NCBI GenBank assembly: GCA_037440765.1
Contig: JBBITL010000129.1
Span: forward strand, 1-8,378
Length of the DNA: 8,378 bases
Source: DTKY01 sp037440765
GTDB lineage: Bacteria > Acidobacteriota > Terriglobia > Bryobacterales > Bryobacteraceae
Direction: 5' to 3'
Part shown: one piece after another, positions 1 to 5,068 of the stretch
How positions within the stretch are numbered: position 1 is the first letter of the stretch
Layout of the letters: the number at the start of each line of letters is the position of its first letter
Translations under genes and position numbers: made by a program
Notes under the pieces: generated by a model
Database searches by the model: none
What the model saw: the letters and a program-made list of their open reading frames with translations, nothing else
Told to the model about the DNA's origin: nothing

Positions 1-1
1 G

Positions 2-91
2 GCGACGGTGCAGGAACGCTACTTTCGCGGGGATTCGGCCTGCGATGAAGAGACGACTGATAATGTAGAAGTACGCTCCCGCGCCTGCTGA
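2..91 (+). CDS. Possible 3' end of an upstream gene (partial, unidentified)
   Basis: The frame starting at base 2 is open from the window edge to a TGA at 89-91 and would encode 29 C-terminal residues including QERYFRGDSACDEETTD. Its stop lies one base before the ATG of the glycosyltransferase (tgacATG), the spacing expected of translationally coupled genes. This is the main reason to suspect a real gene end. The tail is polar and acidic and I do not recognise a family. The other two forward frames also stop within the first 70 bases, so chance cannot be excluded. Confidence 0.3.
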   Translation, partial: ATVQERYFRGDSACDEETTDNVEVRSRAC

Positions 92-92
92 C

Positions 93-1310
93 ATGAAGAT
101 CCTCTGGGTCAACCCGAATCTGCTGCACCCCACCACCAAGGGCGGCCAGATACGCACCCTGGAAATGCTCCGCCGGCTCCGCCGCCGCCACGAAATCCAC
201 TACGTGGCATTCGAAGGCCCCCACAACGAAGAGGGTCTCCGGCGAAGTCCCGAGTACTGCTCGCGTGTCAGCCAGGTGAAGCACGGCGTACCCAGCCGCC
301 AATCGCTGGCCTTCGCCGGGCAACTCGCCGCGGGGCTCTTCTCGCCCCTTCCGGTCGCCGTCGCGCGCTATCGCTCGCCGGATCTCCGGCGCCTGCTGGC
401 GCGGTTGCTCCACGAGGGCGCCTACGACACCGTCGTCTGCGACTTCCTGGTCGCCGCCGCCAGCATGCCGGACCTGAAGCGGGCCGTGCTGCTCCAGCAC
501 AACGTGGAGACCCTCATCTGGCGGCGGCTTGCCCAGCACGCCCGCAACCGCTGGGCTCGCTCCTACCTGGCAATGCAGGCCGGGCGAATGTTCCGCTACG
601 AACGCGACACGTGCCGCGCCTGCCGGCGTGTGGTGGCTGTTTCTCCCGCCGACGCCGGGCACATGCGCTCACTGTTCGGGCTCGCCGATGTGCCGGACGT
701 CCCCACCGGCGTGGACGTGGGTTACTTCACTCCGCCTCTGGCCGCGGAGCCCGTTTCGGACCTCGTCTTCATCGGCTCGATGGACTGGCTCCCCAACATC
801 GACGGCGTGCGTTACTTCTGCTCCCGGATCCTTCCCCTGATCCGCCGGCGCCTGGCGCGCTGTTCCCTGACCATCGCCGGCCGCCTGCCCGCGCCCGAAA
901 TCCGCGCGCTGGCCACGCAGGACCCGCTCATCCGCGTCACCGGCACGGTCGCGGATATCCGCCCCTACCTGTGGGAGTCGGCCGTGTCGGTCGTGCCGTT
1001 GCGCATCGGCGGAGGAACGCGCCTGAAGATCTACGAATCGATGGCCGCCGGAGTCCCCGTGGTCTCCACCACGGTGGGAGCCGAGGGACTGGTCTACGAA
1101 CACGGCGCCAACATCCTGATCGCGGACGACCCCCAGGCTTTCGCCGCCGCCTGCGTGGACCTGTTGCAGGATGTATCCCGCCGCCGCGCCATGGCCACGG
1201 CCGCCCGCCGGATGGTGGCCGAGCGCTTCTCCTGGGAGCGCGTCGCCGAGCGGCTGGAACAGATCCTGGTCGAGGCCTCCGGCTGGTGTCCTGAGTCAGA
1301 AGTCCGCTGA
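93..1310 (+). CDS. Glycosyltransferase family 4 (GT-B fold), 405 aa
   Basis: This is a cytoplasmic or membrane-associated retaining sugar transferase that would move a sugar from a nucleotide donor to a glycan or lipid acceptor; donor and acceptor cannot be read from sequence. The N-terminal Rossmann half begins MKILWVNPNL with a Gly-Gly loop at residues 17-18, and HNVETLIWRR lies at 136-145. The C-terminal donor half starts near 222 (DLVFIGSMDWLPNIDGVRYF) and continues with TIAGR (260-264), VTGTVADIRPYL (282-293) and RIGGGTRLKIYESMAAGVPVV (304-324). E315 corresponds to the second Glu of the usual E-x7-E motif; the first position is Gly307, a variant seen in a GT4 subgroup. The HNVE...RR and GSMDW-PN-D features resemble sugar transferases annotated as PEP-CTERM/exosortase-associated (TIGR03087-like), but no exosortase gene is visible here. 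No Shine-Dalgarno precedes ATG 93; homology at the N-terminus and the TGA one base upstream support this start. The last codons (ESEV) lie inside an inverted-repeat arm, so the C-terminus may have been reset by that element. Confidence 0.9.
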   Translation: MKILWVNPNLLHPTTKGGQIRTLEMLRRLRRRHEIHYVAFEGPHNEEGLRRSPEYCSRVSQVKHGVPSRQSLAFAGQLAAGLFSPLPVAVARYRSPDLRRLLARLLHEGAYDTVVCDFLVAAASMPDLKRAVLLQHNVETLIWRRLAQHARNRWARSYLAMQAGRMFRYERDTCRACRRVVAVSPADAGHMRSLFGLADVPDVPTGVDVGYFTPPLAAEPVSDLVFIGSMDWLPNIDGVRYFCSRILPLIRRRLARCSLTIAGRLPAPEIRALATQDPLIRVTGTVADIRPYLWESAVSVVPLRIGGGTRLKIYESMAAGVPVVSTTVGAEGLVYEHGANILIADDPQAFAAACVDLLQDVSRRRAMATAARRMVAERFSWERVAERLEQILVEASGWCPESEVR

Positions 1311-1411
1311 TCAAATGCGCCCGCTGACGCGCGCGGTTCTGTGCTTTCGATGTCTCGCACAGGACCGCGACCGTGAGGGAGCGGGCTTGCAGGCCCACAG
1401 ACTTCTGACTC
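1293..1411. repeat. Nested inverted repeat between two convergent genes (REP/MITE-like, possible bidirectional terminator)
   Basis: An outer perfect 12-bp inverted repeat (gagtcagaagtc at 1293-1304; its reverse complement at 1400-1411) encloses an inner pair of 28-base arms (1317-1344 and 1357-1384). The centre of the inner pair is a 13-bp stem with a single G-T mismatch, cgcggttctgtgc at 1332-1344 against gcacaggaccgcg at 1357-1369, with a 12-base loop (1345-1356). The left outer arm covers the last codons of the glycosyltransferase; the right arm ends two bases before the methyltransferase stop codon. The RNA of either strand could form the hairpin, so a role in ending both transcripts is plausible, although no T-run follows the stem. 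The arms recur elsewhere in the window, which points to a dispersed element rather than a simple terminator. Confidence 0.75.
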
Positions 1412-1413
1412 GG

Positions 1414-3066
1414 CTAGAGCGCCAGCACCGCTCGGTCGATCTCCTCCTCGCATCCGGCCCCGCGGTCCTCGTGCATGGCCCGGGACATCTCGGCCAGCCT
1501 GCTGTGCCGCCGGTCGGCGGGATCGAACGCCGGGATGCGGATCCGGCTTGCCGCAAACGGCGTCCCGAAGCCGCGCCCGGCCGACGAGAACGACTTCACG
1601 AACCTTCGCACCGGCGCCGAGTTCATCACCGCGCACAGGTAGTGCGCTTCCTCGGCCGTGCCGGCGCCGATGAACGTAGTGGTCTCCAGCGGCAGCAGCA
1701 TCTTCAGCCCGAGCGGCCCCTCCCAGTCCGAGATGACCGCCGCCACCAGTTCGGCCGTCATCCGCTTCCATACCACTTTGAAGGGCGCGAACGTCCCGGG
1801 CCCGACGTTGAACTGGCTGTAGTAAGGACGCTCCCTTTCCGCGTGGTACTTGCGGTAGAGCGCCCGCGCCAGCAGTTCATCCCGGAACCCCGCCAGGTAT
1901 TCCAGTGTGCGGGGCCAGCGTTCCCTCATGACTTCCTCCGGATGCCCGCAGCCTCGGGCCGGGTCCTGGACCAGCAGTGCGTGGATCCCCGGAGCGGCCC
2001 GCCAGCGCCGTAGGTCCACCCCGCGCACGGCCGGGTACAAACAGTCCGGTTCTATGCGGCAGACCACCGGCTGGATCGGCTTCTTCCCCATCTCGGGCAG
2101 GTTGCGCACCTCCACCAGCCCGCCGCCGGCGCCGAGGACCTCCATCCAGAACACCCCGTACGGGTTGGCGTTCGCTCCCAGCATCGCCTTGTACGGATTC
2201 GCACCCGCCAGCCGCCCCAGTTGCTCATCGTCCTCAGCGGCGGTCAGCCAGGGACCACACACGCCGCCGAGCGGCCGCGCCTCCAGCTTGCGCCTGCGCA
2301 TGCCGCGTTCCCACAGGTGGTATGGAACCGGATAGGCCGTCTCCACGCCCTTGGTGAGAACGATGACGGCCGTCTTGTTGGCCGCGTCCTTGAAGGGCCT
2401 CAGTCGCACAAAATCATGCACAGACCGCACCCCTAGCGCCTCACCCGTCTCCCCCAGCCGGAACCTGCGAAACCCCTCCCCCGCGCCCTTCGACTTGAAG
2501 ACCTCCTGTGTGATGACAAAGGCCAGCGTGCCCCCGCTTCGCAGGTACCGGTCCGCGGCCACGTACGTGAACAGCATGGAGAGGTCCTTCTTGCCCCCCC
2601 CGAGCCTCGCCTCGAAGCCCTTGAGCGAGAACAGCCCGTAGCGTTCCCACAACGGCCGCGTCGCCTCGCGGTAGCCGGCTGGAAGATGATCCCAGCGCAC
2701 CCAGGGAGGGTTTCCCGCCACCAGGTCGAAGGGCTCGCATCCGGCCGGCTCCAGTATGGCGTCGCGCTGGAACACGGGAACCTCGGCCGCCGTCAGTCCT
2801 CCCGCCAGATCACCGAGCGCCGCCAGGTAGTTCGACCTTGCCGCCTCAGCCGCGGCCGGGTTCAGCTCGAAACCCTGGATGCAACGCAGGATGCCTTCGC
2901 GGCTCTGTCCGCGGCTCCGGGCGCGCTCAATGGCGAGTTCCAGGAATACGCCCGGCCCGCAGGAGGGATCCAGCAGCCTGCATCCGGGCGCGCCGTCGTA
3001 GCCCGCCTCGTCCAGGACCAGTCCGGCCAGCCAGCGCGGTGTGTAGAACTCGCCGAGCGTCACCAC
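1414..3066 (-). CDS. Orphan adenine-specific DNA methyltransferase (Eco57I/TaqI-like), 550 aa
   Basis: Predicted to transfer a methyl group from S-adenosylmethionine to N6 of adenine in a specific DNA sequence. The motif order is that of gamma-class enzymes. Motif X is GEFYTP (5-10) and motif I, the SAM loop, is DPSCGPGVF (33-41). Motif II has Glu67 (GFELNP), motif III Asp102 (RDA), and catalytic motif IV is NPPW (119-122). An Eco57I-type stretch follows (KKDLSMLF at 159-166, GGTLAFVITQEVF at 178-190). The C-terminal half looks like a TaqI-type target recognition domain: YPAVRGVDL (344-352), YYSQFNVGPGTFAPFKVVW (415-433), then MNSAPVRRFVKSF (481-493). No nuclease motif is seen and no restriction gene flanks it. 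The start is the first of two tandem GTG codons; a TGGAGGG ribosome binding site at 3075-3081 lies well spaced from it. The gene follows mqnC by 52 bases on the same strand, suggesting co-transcription. Roles in gene regulation, or the remnant of a restriction-modification or phage-defence system, are both possible. The recognition sequence cannot be inferred. Confidence 0.88.
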   Translation of the reverse strand: MVTLGEFYTPRWLAGLVLDEAGYDGAPGCRLLDPSCGPGVFLELAIERARSRGQSREGILRCIQGFELNPAAAEAARSNYLAALGDLAGGLTAAEVPVFQRDAILEPAGCEPFDLVAGNPPWVRWDHLPAGYREATRPLWERYGLFSLKGFEARLGGGKKDLSMLFTYVAADRYLRSGGTLAFVITQEVFKSKGAGEGFRRFRLGETGEALGVRSVHDFVRLRPFKDAANKTAVIVLTKGVETAYPVPYHLWERGMRRRKLEARPLGGVCGPWLTAAEDDEQLGRLAGANPYKAMLGANANPYGVFWMEVLGAGGGLVEVRNLPEMGKKPIQPVVCRIEPDCLYPAVRGVDLRRWRAAPGIHALLVQDPARGCGHPEEVMRERWPRTLEYLAGFRDELLARALYRKYHAERERPYYSQFNVGPGTFAPFKVVWKRMTAELVAAVISDWEGPLGLKMLLPLETTTFIGAGTAEEAHYLCAVMNSAPVRRFVKSFSSAGRGFGTPFAASRIRIPAFDPADRRHSRLAEMSRAMHEDRGAGCEEEIDRAVLAL

Positions 3067-3074
3067 GGGCGGCG

Positions 3075-3081
3075 CCCTCCA
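3075..3081 (-). promoter_or_regulatory. Ribosome binding site of the methyltransferase gene
   Basis: The minus strand reads TGGAGGG here, followed by eight bases and then GTG at 3066-3064. A second in-frame GTG follows immediately (3063-3061) but would be 11 bases from the site, so the first GTG is favoured. The gene therefore has its own initiation signal despite lying in an apparent operon. Confidence 0.65.
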
Positions 3082-3084
3082 CCG

Positions 3085-3112
3085 GCACAGAACCGCGAGC
3101 GTAAGCGAGCGG
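3085..3112 (+). repeat. Third copy of the 28-base GC-rich repeat unit
   Basis: This unit starts gcacagaaccgcgagcg and ends with gagcgg. It matches the right hairpin arm at 1357-1384 at 24 of 28 positions, and the reverse complement of the left arm at 1317-1344 also at 24 of 28. Inside it gcgagcg occurs twice, separated by taa. It occupies most of the mqnC-methyltransferase gap as a single, unpaired copy, just upstream of the methyltransferase ribosome binding site. Its resemblance to intergenic repeats of Solibacter-type genomes is from memory. Confidence 0.7.
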
Positions 3113-3118
3113 ACGTCA

Positions 3119-4147
3119 TCAGTCCAGGAAGTACGTCCGGTACAGCGTGTCCCTCTGCCTGGGCCTGAACCCCGCCTCGCGGATGATGCGGCGCAGCTCC
3201 TCCTCCGTCGCGCGGTGGTGCGCGCCCGCCGCCGAGACCACGTTCTCCTCGATCATGACGCTGCCCACGTCGTTGGCCCCGAAGCGCAGCGCCACCTGGC
3301 AGAGCTTGAGCCCCTGCGTCACCCAGGACGCCTGCACGTTGAGGATGTTCTCCAGGTAGAGGCGCGACACCGCCAGCGTCTTCAGGTACTCCACCGCCGT
3401 GGCTTCCTCGCGCACCGAGCGGCCCAGCGCCGTGTTCTCCTTCTGAAACGTCCAGGGGATGAACGCCGTGAACCCCCCGGTCTCTTCCTGAAGCCGCCGT
3501 ACGGCCTCCAGGTGATTGACTCTTTCTTCCAGCGTCTCGCCGCACCCGAACATCATGGTGGCCGTGGTCCGCATTCCCAGCGAGTGGGCCACGCGGTGAA
3601 CCTCCAGCCACTCCCCGGCCGAGCATTTCAGCCGGCTTACGCGGCGCCGCACGCGGTCGTCCAGGATCTCCGCCCCGCCGCCGGGGATGGAGTCCAATCC
3701 CGCGTCCCTGAGGCGCACTATCGTGTCCCGCAGCGTGATTCCGCTCACTTGCGCGATGTTCAGTATCTCCGGCGAGCTGAAGCAGTGCAGGTGAATCCGG
3801 AAACGCTCCTTGATCGACCCGAGCAGATCCTCGTACCACTCGATCTTCAGCTCCGGGTGCAAGCCGCCCTGCATCAGAATGCCCGTGCCGCCCAGGTCCA
3901 GCGTTTCCTGGATCTTGCTGAGCAGCTCATCCTTTGAGATTACGTAGCCTCCGGCGTGCCCCACCGGACGGTAGAAGGCGCAGAAGGTGCAGCCGCTCGT
4001 GCAGAAGTTGGTGTAGTTGATGTTGCGGTCTATGATGTAACTCGCCACTCCCTCCGGATGCAACTTATGCCGCACGCCGTCGGCGGCCATGCCCAGGCCG
4101 ATCAGGTCCGGCCCGGCCAACAGGCCGGCGGCCTCCGAAGGGGACAT
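3119..4147 (-). CDS. mqnC: Cyclic dehypoxanthine futalosine synthase (radical SAM), menaquinone biosynthesis, 342 aa
   Basis: MqnC uses a 4Fe-4S cluster and S-adenosylmethionine to cyclise dehypoxanthine futalosine, a step of the futalosine route to menaquinone in the cytoplasm. The cluster motif is CTSGCTFC (Cys49, Cys53, Cys56), inside the family-typical NYTNFCTSGCTFCAFYR. Other conserved blocks are GGTGILMQGGLHPEL (86-100), HCFSSPEI (121-128), DAGLDSIPGGGAEIL (148-162), TATMMFGCGETLEERV (195-210), FTAFIPWTFQ (226-235) and RFGANDVGSVMIEENVVSAAG (288-308). The length is close to that of family members. A longer reading from ATG 4180 would add 11 residues (MVAGPCYGGAV), but the ATG at 4147 is preferred: it has a GGTGGAG ribosome binding site five bases upstream and overlaps the mqnA stop as TGATG. 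The gene ends in two tandem TGA codons. The paralogous MqnE is the main alternative, but CAFYR and FGANDVGSVMIEE favour MqnC. Confidence 0.93.
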   Translation of the reverse strand: MSPSEAAGLLAGPDLIGLGMAADGVRHKLHPEGVASYIIDRNINYTNFCTSGCTFCAFYRPVGHAGGYVISKDELLSKIQETLDLGGTGILMQGGLHPELKIEWYEDLLGSIKERFRIHLHCFSSPEILNIAQVSGITLRDTIVRLRDAGLDSIPGGGAEILDDRVRRRVSRLKCSAGEWLEVHRVAHSLGMRTTATMMFGCGETLEERVNHLEAVRRLQEETGGFTAFIPWTFQKENTALGRSVREEATAVEYLKTLAVSRLYLENILNVQASWVTQGLKLCQVALRFGANDVGSVMIEENVVSAAGAHHRATEEELRRIIREAGFRPRQRDTLYRTYFLD

Positions 4148-4941
4148 CACGGCTCCACCATAGCAGGGCCCGGCAACCACCGCAGGAACAGTTCCAGCCC
4201 GCGCCGCTCCTCATCGCCGACGAGCAATGTCACGTTCCGCTCGAAGTACTCTCGCACCAGCGCTTCGGACAGGCCGCGTAGCGCCGGCTCCTGCCGCACG
4301 ATCTCGTTCAGATTCGCCAGGCCGAAACGGCACGACGCCAGGAAGGGTTCCGCCAGCTCCGCAGTGACGCACTCCGGCCGGCCGCCCCAGACGGCGTAGA
4401 CCATGGGCAGGCCGGTCGTCGCGGTCCACTCCTCGCCGAGGTCGAACACCTCGTAGCGAGACTGGCTCACGTCCACCCGCAACGCCGGATCGCCGATGAT
4501 GAGCGCGGCATCGGCCTGTCGCAGCATGGCGTCCAGGTCGGGCGGGCGCGGCCTCAGCCGCGGTCTGGCGCCGTGGTTGCGCTCCAGCAGGATCCGCGCA
4601 AGCTGAACGGAGGTCCGGCTGCTGGTGTCCGCCGCCAGAACCCGGATCTCGGACCGGGGAACCTTGGCGACCAGCAGGATGCTGCGCACCGCGCCTCGGC
4701 TGGCGATGCCCGTCCCGGGGATCGTCGCCAGCCCCAGCCTCGGCAGTTCGGCCGATGGGACGATGCCGATATCGGCTGCGCCCGACTCCAGCCGGTCGGC
4801 GCACTGCGAGGGGAGCGAGAACTCCAGGTCGAACAGGTCCTTCTGGTCCCCATGCAGCATGCCCCACACCAGCGGCACGGTGTTCAGGTAGCTGACGGCG
4901 GAGACGCGCAGCTTCCGCCCGGACGGGTGACGATAGCCCAA
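4147..4941 (-). CDS. mqnA: Chorismate dehydratase MqnA, menaquinone biosynthesis, 264 aa
   Basis: MqnA removes water from chorismate to form 3-[(1-carboxyvinyl)oxy]benzoate, the committed step of the futalosine pathway. It has a periplasmic-binding-protein-like fold but lacks a signal peptide and works in the cytoplasm. Diagnostic blocks are VSAVSYLNTVPLVWGM (13-28), the domain-1 segment ADRLESGAADIGIVPSAEL (48-66), IASRGAVRSILL (79-90), DTSSRTSVQLARILL (105-119), ALIIGDPAL (146-154) and DLGEEWTATTGLPMVYAVW (167-185). The start is TTG at 4941-4939. There is no ATG or GTG nearby in frame, and an in-frame TGA at 4954-4956 lies only 15 bases upstream, so TTG is the best choice; the AGG just before it is a weak ribosome binding site. 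The stop overlaps the mqnC start by one base, so the two are probably translationally coupled. The genes for MqnB, MqnD and MqnE are absent from the window. Confidence 0.93.
   Translation of the reverse strand: MGYRHPSGRKLRVSAVSYLNTVPLVWGMLHGDQKDLFDLEFSLPSQCADRLESGAADIGIVPSAELPRLGLATIPGTGIASRGAVRSILLVAKVPRSEIRVLAADTSSRTSVQLARILLERNHGARPRLRPRPPDLDAMLRQADAALIIGDPALRVDVSQSRYEVFDLGEEWTATTGLPMVYAVWGGRPECVTAELAEPFLASCRFGLANLNEIVRQEPALRGLSEALVREYFERNVTLLVGDEERRGLELFLRWLPGPAMVEP
4153..4159 (-). promoter_or_regulatory. Ribosome binding site and stop/start overlap for mqnC
   Basis: The minus strand reads GGTGGAG here, then CCGTG and the ATG at 4147-4145. The site lies inside the last codons of mqnA, whose TGA (4149-4147) shares its final A with that ATG. 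This fixes the mqnC start and indicates translational coupling. Confidence 0.7.
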
Positions 4942-4953
4942 AGACCTATGCTC

Positions 4954-4989
4954 TCACGCGAACCGCAAATCGCCAAGTCCTGGTACCAA
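4954..4989 (-). CDS. Candidate 11-codon leader ORF upstream of mqnA
   Basis: On the minus strand a TTG at 4989-4987 opens an 11-codon frame (MVPGLGDLRFA if TTG is read as Met) ending at TGA 4956-4954. It is preceded by AAGGAGGTG (5006-4998), a perfect match to the 16S anti-Shine-Dalgarno, with ten bases between the AAGGAGG core and the TTG. It is in the same frame as mqnA, whose TTG start comes 12 bases after the TGA. It might be a leader peptide that couples ribosomes to mqnA, or the old mqnA N-terminus cut off by a stop codon. The spacing is slightly long and TTG is a weak start, so this is tentative. Confidence 0.25.
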   Translation of the reverse strand: MVPGLGDLRFA

Positions 4990-5055
4990 TGAGATTGCAC
5001 CTCCTTCCGGGGACGTGTTACTCCTTGGTGTTGGTGTCTTTCGCGTCGACGCCGC

Positions 5056-5062
5056 AGGGAGG
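5056..5062 (+). promoter_or_regulatory. Strong ribosome binding site of the NHL-repeat gene
   Basis: AGGGAGG is followed by six bases (ataact) and ATG at 5069. This decides the start: the frame is open further upstream to a GTG at 5015, but those 18 extra codons would place a non-signal-like sequence before an otherwise typical signal peptide. Confidence 0.75.
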
Positions 5063-5068
5063 ATAACT

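Larger units (their letters stand above)
4942..5068. promoter_or_regulatory. Divergent intergenic region between mqnA and the NHL-repeat gene
   Basis: About 127 bases separate the start codons of two divergent genes, so promoters for both must lie here or slightly inside the flanking genes. I could not find a convincing -35/-10 pair on either strand; a TTGCAC at 4995-5000 has no good -10 partner 16-18 bases downstream. The region also carries a strong minus-strand Shine-Dalgarno (4998-5006) that is not placed next to the mqnA start. Confidence 0.45.

Noticed and set aside
611..1294. Long open frames overlapping the glycosyltransferase on both strands
   Set aside because: They are high-GC shadow frames, rich in Arg, Pro and Gly, without recognisable motifs, while the main frame has clear GT4 motifs throughout.
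1094..2013. Open frames on either strand crossing the convergent intergenic gap (1171-2013 plus, 1094-1771 minus)
   Set aside because: They run through the inverted repeat and antisense to the methyltransferase or the glycosyltransferase, with no motif or ribosome binding site.
3085..3112. CRISPR-like repeat array
   Set aside because: Only three diverged copies, two of them inverted relative to each other, with no regular spacers and no cas genes.
4148..4180. ATG at 4180 as the mqnC start
   Set aside because: It lies inside mqnA without a good ribosome binding site; ATG 4147 has one and overlaps the mqnA stop by one base.
5015..5068. GTG at 5015 as the start of the NHL-repeat gene
   Set aside because: The frame is open, but the 18 added residues have no ribosome binding site and would displace a typical signal peptide; ATG 5069 has AGGGAGG six bases upstream.
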